From Lachnospiraceae bacterium (lineage in GTDB: Bacteria; Bacillota; Clostridia; Lachnospirales; Lachnospiraceae), in the NCBI GenBank assembly GCA_017651385.1, contig JAGCCY010000142.1, positions 1 to 7,276 on the forward strand: DNA of 7,276 nucleotides, in the 5' to 3' direction. Shown piece by piece: positions 1-6,487 of the stretch. Each line of letters begins with the position of its first letter. The stretch's first letter is position 1. The notes beneath the pieces are model-generated. The model made no database searches. It was not told where the DNA came from and was given only the letters and a program-made list of their open reading frames with translations. Made by a program: the position numbers and the translations under genes.

Positions 1-224
1 ATCATTTCTATATAGTTGTGGGTGTGCTCCGGGAAATGCACAAAGCGGGTGTGAGGCCTTATGTCTATAAGTTTTCCCTTTTCAAGGAGCATATCGCAAT
101 CGATCTTAAAATCCTCTTTTAGTGCTTTTGTATAAAGCCCGGTATCGATGGTATCGGATCCGTTTAATATTTTCTTTTCTTCTTCCGTTACGATTCTTAA
201 TCTTTCGATAAGTTCAAAGCGCAT
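1..224 (-). CDS. AraC-family transcriptional regulator, N-terminal part (runs off the left edge)
   Basis: Reading the minus strand from an ATG at 224-222 gives 74 uninterrupted codons to the window edge. The start is preceded by AGGAGA six to nine bases upstream, a good ribosome binding site. The protein begins MRFELIERLRIVTEEEKKIL, and residues 56-74 (RPHTRFVHFPEHTHNYIEM) match the start of the sugar-binding cupin of AraC-type regulators, with the typical His-x-x-x-His-x-His-x-x-x-Glu spacing (H63, H67, H69, E73). The DNA-binding helix-turn-helix half would lie outside the window, so the family call rests on the N-terminus alone. Divergent placement next to rhaBAD makes a rhamnose-responsive activator the likely role, which is inference from context. 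It could also be a regulator of an unrelated neighbouring operon to the left. Confidence 0.82.
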   Translation of the reverse strand, partial: MRFELIERLRIVTEEEKKILNGSDTIDTGLYTKALKEDFKIDCDMLLEKGKLIDIRPHTRFVHFPEHTHNYIEM

Positions 225-349
225 AATGTCTCCTGTGCAAATAAGGTCCTGATAATGTAAAGACACGACCTAAATTTTTGTGTAAATACAATGTAGCATA
301 CAGTATATGAATATGCAAAACAAGTTGGCAAAAGCAGAAAGGAGAAAAC
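225..349. promoter_or_regulatory. Divergent control region between the AraC regulator and rhaB
   Basis: This 125-base gap must carry the start signals for both divergent genes. On the plus strand possible -10 boxes for rhaB are TACAAT (287-292) and TATATG (304-309); neither has a good -35 (ACGACC at 265-270 or TTGTGT at 278-283), which would suit an activator-dependent promoter. A short imperfect inverted repeat, GCATA (296-300) and TATGC (312-316), surrounds the second -10 candidate. On the minus strand I find only weak promoter matches for the regulator. The rhaB ribosome binding site AAAGGAG sits at 338-344, five bases before the ATG. I find no catabolite-repression (cre) consensus. Exact promoter positions are uncertain. 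Confidence 0.5.
256..302. repeat. TGTA-type direct repeats, candidate regulator operator
   Basis: Two near-identical 10-mers, TGTAAAGACA (256-265) and TGTAAATACA (281-290), differ at one base and lie 25 bases apart start to start. A third related element, TGTAGCATACA (292-302), follows directly and has TGTA/TACA dyad ends. AraC-family proteins generally bind paired direct repeats, so these are the best operator candidates for the divergent regulator. The first copy lies closer to the regulator gene and the second near the possible rhaB promoter, so both genes could be controlled. The function is inferred; only the repeats are seen. Confidence 0.4.
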
Positions 350-1765
350 ATGGACTATTATCTTGCGATAGATATTGGAGCTTCAAGCGGCCGGCATGTT
401 CTTGGGTATATCGAAAACGGAATATTTAAGACCGAAGAAATATACCGCTTTAAAAACGGTATCGTGGCAAAGCACGGAAAACTTGTCTGGGATACAAAAA
501 GATTGTTCAAAGAGATACTTACAGGCATGAAAATGTGTAAGAGTCTTAATAAGGTTCCCAAAAGTGTGGCCATAGATACCTGGGCGGTGGATTATGTGCT
601 TCTTGATAAAAACGACGATCCGATCGGGGATACCTATGCATACAGGGATAACCGTACAAAAGGCATGGATGAGCGGGTTTATAAGATCATTTCAGAAGAG
701 GAGCTGTATTCCCGTACGGGTATACAGAAACAGCCTTTTAATACGATATATCAGCTCATGGCGGAAGAAGAGTCTGATGAAAAGAGGTTAAAAGAAGCAA
801 AGACCATGCTTCTTTTACCTGATTATTTTAATTTCATGCTTACGGGAGAAAAGGCAAGTGAGTATACAAATGCATCCACAACACAGCTTTTAAGTCCAGC
901 TTCAAAGGACTGGGATAAGGAGCTTATAAGGATGTTAGGTATCCCGGAAGATATCTTTATGCCGGTCCGAAAGCCTTCCGAAAAGCTTGGGATGCTTAGA
1001 GAGGAGATCAAAAAGGAGGTCGGATACGACTGTGAGGTAACGATCACCGCAAGTCATGATACCGCATCTGCCGTTATAGCGGTCCCGTCACTTGATGACA
1101 GTCTTTATATAAGTTCGGGTACATGGTCGCTTATGGGAACGGAAATTGTTAAGGCGGATCTGTCGGAAGAGAGCAGGCTTTTAAATCTTACAAACGAAGG
1201 CGGGATGGACTACAGGTTCAGGTTTTTGAAAAACATCATGGGTATGTGGATGGTCAATTCGGTCAAAGAAGAAATGTGCGGGGCGGCTTCTTTTACGGTC
1301 ATATCGGATCTTGCGGAAAAAGCTGATATTGATTCGACGGTAGATGTGACGGATCCCCGATTTCTTGCACCCGTGTCAATGGCTGAAGAGATAAGAAAGG
1401 CCTGCATGGAGAAGGGCATGAAAATTCCAAAGAGCATAGGTGGCTTTGTGCGTGTCATATATCAAAGTCTTGCAAAAGGATATTTAAAAACAGCCATGGA
1501 GATCGAAGGAAGGACCCAAAAGAAATATGACACACTCCATATAGTGGGCGGCGGTTCGAAGGCAGAGCTGTTAAACCAAATGGTTGCGGATACTTTAAAC
1601 ATGACGGTCACAGCCGGTCCGGCGGAAGCAACGGCTGTCGGTAATATAGCGGTCCAGATGATAGGAGACGGAGTGTTTGAGGATCTGCTTAACGCAAGAA
1701 AATGCATAAAAGAATCATTTGGCGTAAAAACATATATTCCGAAGAAAAAGGAGGATCAGAAATGA
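350..1765 (+). CDS. rhaB: L-rhamnulokinase (RhaB), FGGY carbohydrate kinase
   Basis: RhaB transfers the ATP gamma-phosphate to L-rhamnulose, giving L-rhamnulose 1-phosphate in the cytoplasm, the second step of rhamnose breakdown. The 471-residue protein is close to the family's usual 470-490. It has the N-terminal actin-fold phosphate loop DIGASSGR (residues 8-15), the segment IDTWAVDY (75-82), the ASHDTAS motif (234-240) with Asp237 in the position of the catalytic base of Escherichia coli RhaB, the SSGTWSLMG stretch (255-263), and the C-terminal nucleotide-site loop VGGGSKAELLNQ (399-410) typical of the FGGY family. The ATG at 350 has AAAGGAG five bases upstream. The gene's last codons carry the ribosome binding site of rhaA, and its TGA overlaps the rhaA start (ATGA). 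It is intact and is the first gene of the rhaBAD operon. Confidence 0.96.
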   Translation: MDYYLAIDIGASSGRHVLGYIENGIFKTEEIYRFKNGIVAKHGKLVWDTKRLFKEILTGMKMCKSLNKVPKSVAIDTWAVDYVLLDKNDDPIGDTYAYRDNRTKGMDERVYKIISEEELYSRTGIQKQPFNTIYQLMAEEESDEKRLKEAKTMLLLPDYFNFMLTGEKASEYTNASTTQLLSPASKDWDKELIRMLGIPEDIFMPVRKPSEKLGMLREEIKKEVGYDCEVTITASHDTASAVIAVPSLDDSLYISSGTWSLMGTEIVKADLSEESRLLNLTNEGGMDYRFRFLKNIMGMWMVNSVKEEMCGAASFTVISDLAEKADIDSTVDVTDPRFLAPVSMAEEIRKACMEKGMKIPKSIGGFVRVIYQSLAKGYLKTAMEIEGRTQKKYDTLHIVGGGSKAELLNQMVADTLNMTVTAGPAEATAVGNIAVQMIGDGVFEDLLNARKCIKESFGVKTYIPKKKEDQK

Positions 1766-3012
1766 GCAGATATGAAGAGGCAAAAAACAGATACGGAGAG
1801 ATAGGTGTCGATACCGATGCGGCGATGGAGATATTAAAGACTTTACCGGTTTCGCTTCATTGCTGGCAGGGTGATGATGTGACCGGATTCGACCAAAGAG
1901 GTCCTTTGACGGGCGGCATACAGACTACGGGCAATTATCCCGGAAAGGCGCGTAATTTCGAGGAACTGTTTAAAGATATGGGGAAAGTGATCGAACTGAC
2001 TCCGGGCAAAAAGAAATTGAATGTTCATGCAAGCTACGCGATCTTTGAAAACGGAGAGTTTGCCGACCGTGATGCGATCGAGCCCAAACATTTTAAAAAA
2101 TGGGTTGAGTTTGCAAAGAAGCACAACGCAGGAATAGATTTTAACCCTACTTTTTTTTCCCACCCGAAAGTAAAGGACGGATTAACCCTTTCAAGTCCCG
2201 ATGAAGAGATAAGGCGGTTTTGGATAGATCACGGAATAGCGTGCTTAAGGATATCGGAATATTTTGCAAAAGAAACGGGTGTACCGTGCGTAATGAACAT
2301 ATGGATAGGAGACGGTCTTAAAGATATACCCGCAGACAGGCTGGGACCGAGAAAACGTTATAAGGATTCTCTTGAGCAGATACTTTCAAAGCCATACGAT
2401 AAAAAGCTTGTTAAACCTTGTGTGGAATCAAAGGTTTTCGGAATAGGAGTCGAATCGTATACGGTCGGATCCGCCGAATTTACATTAAGCTTTGCTGCGA
2501 CTCATGAAGGCTGCATGCCGCTCATGGATAACGGACATTACCATCCGACGGAGGTCGTATCGGATAAGATCTCGGCATTGCTTGCCTATTATCCCGAGAT
2601 AGCGCTTCATATCACAAGACCGGTACGCTGGGATTCCGATCATGTTGTTCTGTTCGACGACGAGACAAAAGAAATGGCCAAGGAGATAGTGTGTTCAGGA
2701 GGCCTGTCAAGGGTATACATGGCACTTGATTATTTTGACGCAAGCATCAACAGGATATCCTCATGGGTTACGGGCTTCAGGTCATGGCAAAAGGCTCTTT
2801 TGTATGCACTGACCTTACCTAACGGAGACCTTAAAAAGCTTCAGGACGAGGGTAATTTCACAAAACTTATGGTAATGCAGGAGGCTATGAAGACTTTCCC
2901 GTTTTCCGATATATGGGAAGAATACCTTATACGGGAAAATGTTCCGACAGATACGGAATACTATGACAGAATTGCCAATTATGAGAAAGAAGAGTTGTTA
3001 AAGAGGAGATAA
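1762..3012 (+). CDS. rhaA: L-rhamnose isomerase (RhaA)
   Basis: RhaA interconverts L-rhamnose and L-rhamnulose, the first catabolic step, using two divalent metal ions (usually Mn2+) in a TIM barrel. The protein is 416 residues from the ATG at 1762, matching the usual 415-420. Expected metal and active-site residues are all visible: Glu222 (in VESK), Asp256 and His259 (in MDNGHYHP), His283, Asp291 and Asp293 (in HITRPVRWDSDH) and Asp323 (in ALDYFDASINR). Aligned from memory with the E. coli enzyme, they correspond to E234, D267, H270, H294, D302, D304 and D334. The start at 1762 is preferred over an in-frame ATG at 1702 because AAGGAGG (1748-1754) lies seven bases upstream and the family starts here. 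It overlaps the rhaB stop by four bases, suggesting translational coupling. Isoleucine is coded by ATA in 18 of 25 cases. Confidence 0.97.
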   Translation: MSRYEEAKNRYGEIGVDTDAAMEILKTLPVSLHCWQGDDVTGFDQRGPLTGGIQTTGNYPGKARNFEELFKDMGKVIELTPGKKKLNVHASYAIFENGEFADRDAIEPKHFKKWVEFAKKHNAGIDFNPTFFSHPKVKDGLTLSSPDEEIRRFWIDHGIACLRISEYFAKETGVPCVMNIWIGDGLKDIPADRLGPRKRYKDSLEQILSKPYDKKLVKPCVESKVFGIGVESYTVGSAEFTLSFAATHEGCMPLMDNGHYHPTEVVSDKISALLAYYPEIALHITRPVRWDSDHVVLFDDETKEMAKEIVCSGGLSRVYMALDYFDASINRISSWVTGFRSWQKALLYALTLPNGDLKKLQDEGNFTKLMVMQEAMKTFPFSDIWEEYLIRENVPTDTEYYDRIANYEKEELLKRR

Positions 3013-3014
3013 AG

Positions 3015-3836
3015 ATGAGAGTAACGGAAGCGGAATTTGTAAAAAAATTTATAAAGACGGCCGATGACGGATGGATATTGGGATGGCACGAAAGAAACGG
3101 CGGAAACTTATCATACAGGATCAAACCGGATGATGTGTCCGCCGTAAAAGAAAATCTTAAAGAAGGCGAATGGCGGGATGCGGGGACTTATGTGCCCGGA
3201 CTTAAAGGCGAATTTTTTCTTGTGACCGGAAGCGGTAAGTTTTTCAAAAATGTTAAAGAGGATCCGGAGGATACGCTTTCGATCATTGAGATCGATGATA
3301 CGGGTAAAAGATACAGGATCGTATGGGGGCTTGTAAACGGCGGAAGACCTACCTCCGAACTTCCGACCCATCTTATGAATCATGAAGTCAAAAAAGCGAT
3401 AAACGATAAATATCGTGTTATTTATCATGCCCATACAACAAACCTGATCGCTCTTACTTTTGTGCTGCCGCTTGAAGATGAAGTGTTTACAAGAGAATTG
3501 TGGGAAATGGCAACAGAGTGTCCGGTTGTTTTCCCTGACGGTGTAGGCGTCGTTCCCTGGATGGTTCCCGGAGGATATGAGATAGCGGTAAAAACATGCG
3601 AGCTCATGAAAAAATACGATCTTGCGATCTGGGCGCATCACGGGACTTTTGCCGCAGGTTTTGATTTCGATCTTACCTTCGGACTTATGCATACAGCTGA
3701 AAAGGCTGCGGAAATACTTGTAAAAGTTTTATCGATGGGAATGGGAAAGAAGCAGACTGTTGAGCCTGAAGACTTTAAAAAGCTTTCGAAGGTTTTTTCG
3801 GTAGATTTACCCGAAAGATTCCTGTATGAAAAATGA
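3015..3836 (+). CDS. rhaD: L-rhamnulose-1-phosphate aldolase (RhaD), class II zinc aldolase
   Basis: RhaD splits L-rhamnulose 1-phosphate into dihydroxyacetone phosphate, which enters glycolysis, and L-lactaldehyde. The product has 273 residues, as against 274 in E. coli. Zinc ligands are seen as His138 and His140 (HAHTTNLIALTF) and His209 (AHHGTFAAGFDFDLTFGL), with the catalytic Glu115 in RPTSELPTH. The phosphate- and substrate-site loops GGNLSYR (29-35) and TGSGKFF (71-77) are also present. These features separate it from the related AraD/FucA class II enzymes, which are shorter, and support a rhamnulose-phosphate substrate. The ATG lies two bases after the rhaA stop, with GAGGAG at 3003-3008 six bases upstream, so it is the third gene of one transcript. 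No lactaldehyde reductase or dehydrogenase follows, so that step must be encoded elsewhere. Confidence 0.95.
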   Translation: MRVTEAEFVKKFIKTADDGWILGWHERNGGNLSYRIKPDDVSAVKENLKEGEWRDAGTYVPGLKGEFFLVTGSGKFFKNVKEDPEDTLSIIEIDDTGKRYRIVWGLVNGGRPTSELPTHLMNHEVKKAINDKYRVIYHAHTTNLIALTFVLPLEDEVFTRELWEMATECPVVFPDGVGVVPWMVPGGYEIAVKTCELMKKYDLAIWAHHGTFAAGFDFDLTFGLMHTAEKAAEILVKVLSMGMGKKQTVEPEDFKKLSKVFSVDLPERFLYEK

Positions 3837-4046
3837 GTCACACATCAAAAAGTAAATAAAGTTATAAAAATCCGCCAATGCAATATATTTTTTACAAAAG
3901 TTGTATTATGAGCATGACAATTTAGTAAAAATAATTCGAAAACAGTAAATTTATAGCCTCTGTTTGCTTCTTTTTCGTAAAATATTGACTGACAAATATC
4001 GTGGGTATAAACTCAAGTCATCAATTTTCAAGAAGGGAGACGAATT
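3837..4046. promoter_or_regulatory. AT-rich control region between rhaD and the sugar-binding protein gene
   Basis: This 210-base gap has no coding potential that I can support and no convincing terminator after rhaD, so read-through from rhaBAD is possible. It contains a 13-base palindrome TACAAaagTTGTA (3893-3905) and four copies of GTAAA (starting at 3852, 3925, 3945 and 3977). The last part carries the promoter candidate described separately. The ribosome binding site AAGGGAGA (4033-4040) lies six bases before the ATG at 4047. No cre consensus was found. Confidence 0.5.
3985..4013 (+). promoter_or_regulatory. Likely promoter of the ABC transporter genes
   Basis: A -35 box TTGACT (3985-3990, five of six consensus bases) is followed by TATAAA (4006-4011, spacer 15) or, in an overlapping reading, TAAACT (4008-4013, spacer 17). 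Transcription would start near 4018-4020, giving a leader of under 30 bases before the binding-protein ATG. An imperfect inverted repeat, TTGACTGAC (3985-3993) against GTCATCAA (4017-4024), brackets the promoter and could be an operator. This is a sequence-only prediction. Confidence 0.55.
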
Positions 4047-5408
4047 ATGAAATTGAGAAAACCGGTAGCTATTATCGCTACATTGGCAATGGTGTTAAGT
4101 CTCGCAGCATGCGGTGAAGAACCTGCATCCGTAAGCGAAACCGCACCGGCATCTGTTTCGACAGAAGCAAGCACATCTGTTGAAGCATCGGTTGAGCCCG
4201 AAGCTGAAGCAGAACCTATTACGTTACACATGGCATGGTGGGGTTCACAGACAAGACATGACAGAACGATCGCGGTTATCGAACTGTATGAGTCATTACA
4301 TCCCAACATCAACATCGAGTATGAGCCCATGGATTTTGACGGATACTTCAATAAGCTCACTACTTTGGTAGCTTCCAACGAAGTATGGGATATCTTCCAG
4401 CTCGGAAGCAACTTCCCCACATACCAGTCAAAGATCTATTGCCTCAATGATTTCATTGCAGACGGTACCATAGATGTTTCCGGTACAACAGACGCATTCT
4501 TACGTATTGCGGCAGATGAAAACGGAAATCAGGTAGGTCTTTGCAGCGGCGTCAACACATACGGTATCGCATACGATCCTCAGCTTTTTGCAGATGCGGG
4601 CGTAGCTGAACCCACCGAAAACTGGACATGGGAAGATTACAAGCAGGCATGCTTAACGATCCATGAAAAGCTTGGTATCTATGGTTCATCGAAGTTTGAT
4701 GACTGGCAGGCAGGCGCTTCAATGGGCGTCAATCAGGAAGGCTTCGGCATCGGTTTCTTTACAAAGACAAATGACGGTCTTGGTTTTGACGATCCCAAAA
4801 TGTTGAGCGATTATATCCAGATGCGTTCAGACCTCGTAAAAGCAGGCGCATATCCCGATCCCGGTGCATGCAACGAGATCTCGGATATTGAAAATGACTT
4901 TGTGGTATCCGGTGAAGCAGCAATGACATGGGTAGCATCCAACCAGTTCGTATCACTTTGCAATGCGGCAGGAAGAGAGCTTAAACTCATCAACCCTCCG
5001 AGAAAGAAAGCTGACGGCCCTGCAGGCGTATCGATCCAGTCCTCGCAGATGCTCTGTGTATCTCAGGATTCCGAGCATCCCGAAGAAGCAGCTAAGTTCA
5101 TCGAGTTCTTCCAGAGCAACGTTGATGCCAACAAGATCCTTCTTGCAGAACGTGGTATCCCTACATTCACAGCTGTTCGTGAAGCTCTTGCAGACGATCT
5201 TACAGATGTTGAAAAGGCGGTTTACGAATATGTTGATGTAGTAGGCGCTTTTGATACAGGCGGTGAGACGGTCAACCCCGCAAGCCCTGCTTGTACGGAT
5301 GCGATCAAGGAACAGTACAATTACTATCTTGAAAAGGTTATCTACGGCGAAATGACGGCTGATGAGGCTTCTCAGGCTATATATGATTTCGCGGCATCAC
5401 AGTTCTAA
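4047..5408 (+). CDS. Sugar ABC transporter substrate-binding lipoprotein (CUT1 family)
   Basis: This 453-residue protein would capture a sugar or oligosaccharide outside the membrane and deliver it to the two permeases downstream. It begins with a lipoprotein signal: basic MKLRK, a hydrophobic stretch, then the lipobox LAAC with Cys22 as the lipidated residue. Residues 23-57 form a low-complexity Ala/Ser/Thr/Val/Glu/Pro linker tethering the binding domain to the membrane. From about residue 58 the fold is that of family-1 extracellular solute-binding proteins (MAWWGSQTRHDRT at 62-74; late segments such as AAKFIEFFQSN and LLAERGIPTF are typical of COG1653-type proteins). It has a good ribosome binding site and its own promoter candidate. 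Isoleucine codons are ATC in 20 of 27 and ATA in only 2, unlike rhaA, which suggests high expression. The substrate cannot be read from sequence; rhamnose-containing oligosaccharides are suggested by the neighbouring rhaBAD genes. Confidence 0.93.
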   Translation: MKLRKPVAIIATLAMVLSLAACGEEPASVSETAPASVSTEASTSVEASVEPEAEAEPITLHMAWWGSQTRHDRTIAVIELYESLHPNINIEYEPMDFDGYFNKLTTLVASNEVWDIFQLGSNFPTYQSKIYCLNDFIADGTIDVSGTTDAFLRIAADENGNQVGLCSGVNTYGIAYDPQLFADAGVAEPTENWTWEDYKQACLTIHEKLGIYGSSKFDDWQAGASMGVNQEGFGIGFFTKTNDGLGFDDPKMLSDYIQMRSDLVKAGAYPDPGACNEISDIENDFVVSGEAAMTWVASNQFVSLCNAAGRELKLINPPRKKADGPAGVSIQSSQMLCVSQDSEHPEEAAKFIEFFQSNVDANKILLAERGIPTFTAVREALADDLTDVEKAVYEYVDVVGAFDTGGETVNPASPACTDAIKEQYNYYLEKVIYGEMTADEASQAIYDFAASQF

Positions 5409-5437
5409 ATCATACCTCCTTTGTTAGATCAAAGATC

Positions 5438-5466
5438 GGTCCCCGCCGTATTCGCGGCGGGGCACC
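5438..5466 (+). other. Strong GC-rich hairpin after the binding-protein gene
   Basis: CCCCGCCG (5441-5448) and CGGCGGGG (5455-5462) form a perfect 8-base-pair stem with a 6-base loop (TATTCG). GGT (5438-5440) can pair with ACC (5464-5466) past one bulged C. It begins 29 bases after the binding-protein stop and has no T-run behind it, so by itself it looks like an mRNA 3'-end stabiliser rather than a terminator. It forms a tandem pair with the hairpin at 5478-5495. Confidence 0.75.
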
Positions 5467-5477
5467 CAAAGGAAACC

Positions 5478-5504
5478 GCCTTCCTTACCGAAGGCTTATT
5501 TTTT
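5478..5504 (+). terminator. Intrinsic terminator or attenuator between binding-protein and permease genes
   Basis: GCCTTC (5478-5483) and GAAGGC (5490-5495) form a 6-base-pair stem with a CTTACC loop, followed by TTATTTTTT (5496-5504). This is the layout of a rho-independent terminator of moderate strength. Because the permease genes directly follow in the same direction with no obvious promoter of their own, partial termination is likely, giving more binding protein than permease. Confidence 0.7.
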
Positions 5505-5538
5505 GAAAAGGTTATTCTTTCTTTTTAATGAGGTTACC

Positions 5539-6477
5539 ATGAGCAAGTCAGCAAATATCGAAAAAACGGTCATAAAGAGTGAACGCACGGCGTGGAACAG
5601 ATTCATATACAACAATAATACCGTCGGATATATTTTTGCGTCTCCGTTTATACTGGGTTTTCTTGTCTTTACATTAATCCCGATGCTCAGTTCTCTTTAC
5701 TATTCATGCACGGATTACAATCTTATAGAAAAAGAACACTTTATAGGAATACAAAATTACGCAGATCTTTTTAAAGACGAAAGATTTTTAAATTCCATAA
5801 AAGTGACACTTCAGTATGTTATCATTTCGGTCCCCTGTAAGCTTGCATTTGCGTTGTTTATCGCATTCCTACTTACCAGACCCAGCAAGCTTGTGGGATT
5901 TTACAGATCTTGGTACTATCTTCCGTCACTTATAGGTGGAAGCGTGGCAGTTGCTTTGGTTTGGAAAGAACTCTTTGCAAGAAAAGGTCTTATCAATTTA
6001 AATCTTGCTAGATTAGGAATAAACGGACCCAACTGGTTCGGCGGAATGACTACCGCAAAATGGCCTATCGTTCTTATGACGGTATGGCAGTTCGGATCTT
6101 CAATGCTCATATTTGCAGCAGGGCTCAAGGAAATCCCCACAAGTTATTACGAAGCCGCCAAAATAGACGGTGCAAACGGCTGGCAGAGCTTTTTTAAGAT
6201 CACGATGCCATGCTTATCGCCAATTATTCTTTTTAACCTTATCATGCAGCTTATATCAAGTTTCATGGTATTTACCCAGGCTTTCGTGATCACAAAGGGC
6301 GGGCCCAACGATGCGACAATGTATTATGCGCTCTATGTATATAAACAGGGTATCAATAACCGTAACATGGGCTATGCCAGTGCAATGAGCTGGGTAATGC
6401 TCGTAATAATGAGCGTGATCACGGCAATCGTATTTAAGACTTCGAAACACTGGGTATTTAACGAAGCGGAAGGATAG
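5539..6477 (+). CDS. Sugar ABC transporter permease, MalF/UgpA-like (CUT1)
   Basis: This is one of the two membrane subunits forming the sugar channel. From the ATG at 5539 it has 312 residues. A cytoplasmic N-terminus of about 28 residues is followed by six hydrophobic segments at roughly 29-53, 92-113, 125-144, 174-194, 222-250 and 283-300. The ATPase-contact EAA loop is clear at 205-224 (EAAKIDGANGWQSFFKITMP), with the conserved Gly211. The ATG at 5539 is chosen because GAGG lies five bases upstream and because an in-frame TTG at 5503 sits inside the terminator T-run with no ribosome binding site. The first-permease role follows from its order before a MalG-like partner and its long N-terminus. 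No ATPase gene is next to it in the window. Confidence 0.94.
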   Translation: MSKSANIEKTVIKSERTAWNRFIYNNNTVGYIFASPFILGFLVFTLIPMLSSLYYSCTDYNLIEKEHFIGIQNYADLFKDERFLNSIKVTLQYVIISVPCKLAFALFIAFLLTRPSKLVGFYRSWYYLPSLIGGSVAVALVWKELFARKGLINLNLARLGINGPNWFGGMTTAKWPIVLMTVWQFGSSMLIFAAGLKEIPTSYYEAAKIDGANGWQSFFKITMPCLSPIILFNLIMQLISSFMVFTQAFVITKGGPNDATMYYALYVYKQGINNRNMGYASAMSWVMLVIMSVITAIVFKTSKHWVFNEAEG

Positions 6478-6487
6478 GATAAAGAAA

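Noticed and set aside
225..349. Catabolite-repression (cre) site search in the rhaB control region
   Set aside because: No stretch matches the cre consensus well enough here or in 3837-4046; absence by eye does not exclude a degenerate site.
1702..1761. Upstream in-frame ATG that would lengthen RhaA by 20 residues
   Set aside because: It lies deep in rhaB, has no good ribosome binding site, and the added residues do not fit the family; the ATG at 1762 has AAGGAGG at the right distance.
3111..3692. 193-codon open frame on the minus strand across rhaD
   Set aside because: It lies wholly opposite an intact, motif-complete rhaD, has no recognisable domain and no supported start signal; it is a shadow frame.
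3940..3965. AAACAG/CTGTTT inverted repeat as a terminator for rhaD
   Set aside because: Only six mostly weak pairs with a 14-base loop and an interrupted pyrimidine stretch after it; too weak to call.
4028..4420. 130-codon minus-strand frame over the start of the binding-protein gene
   Set aside because: Its Ser/Ala-rich composition only mirrors the low-complexity tether on the plus strand, and it covers the real ribosome binding site and signal peptide.
5503..5538. TTG start that would lengthen the first permease by 12 residues
   Set aside because: The TTG is inside the terminator T-run with a hairpin directly upstream and no ribosome binding site; the ATG at 5539 has GAGG five bases upstream.
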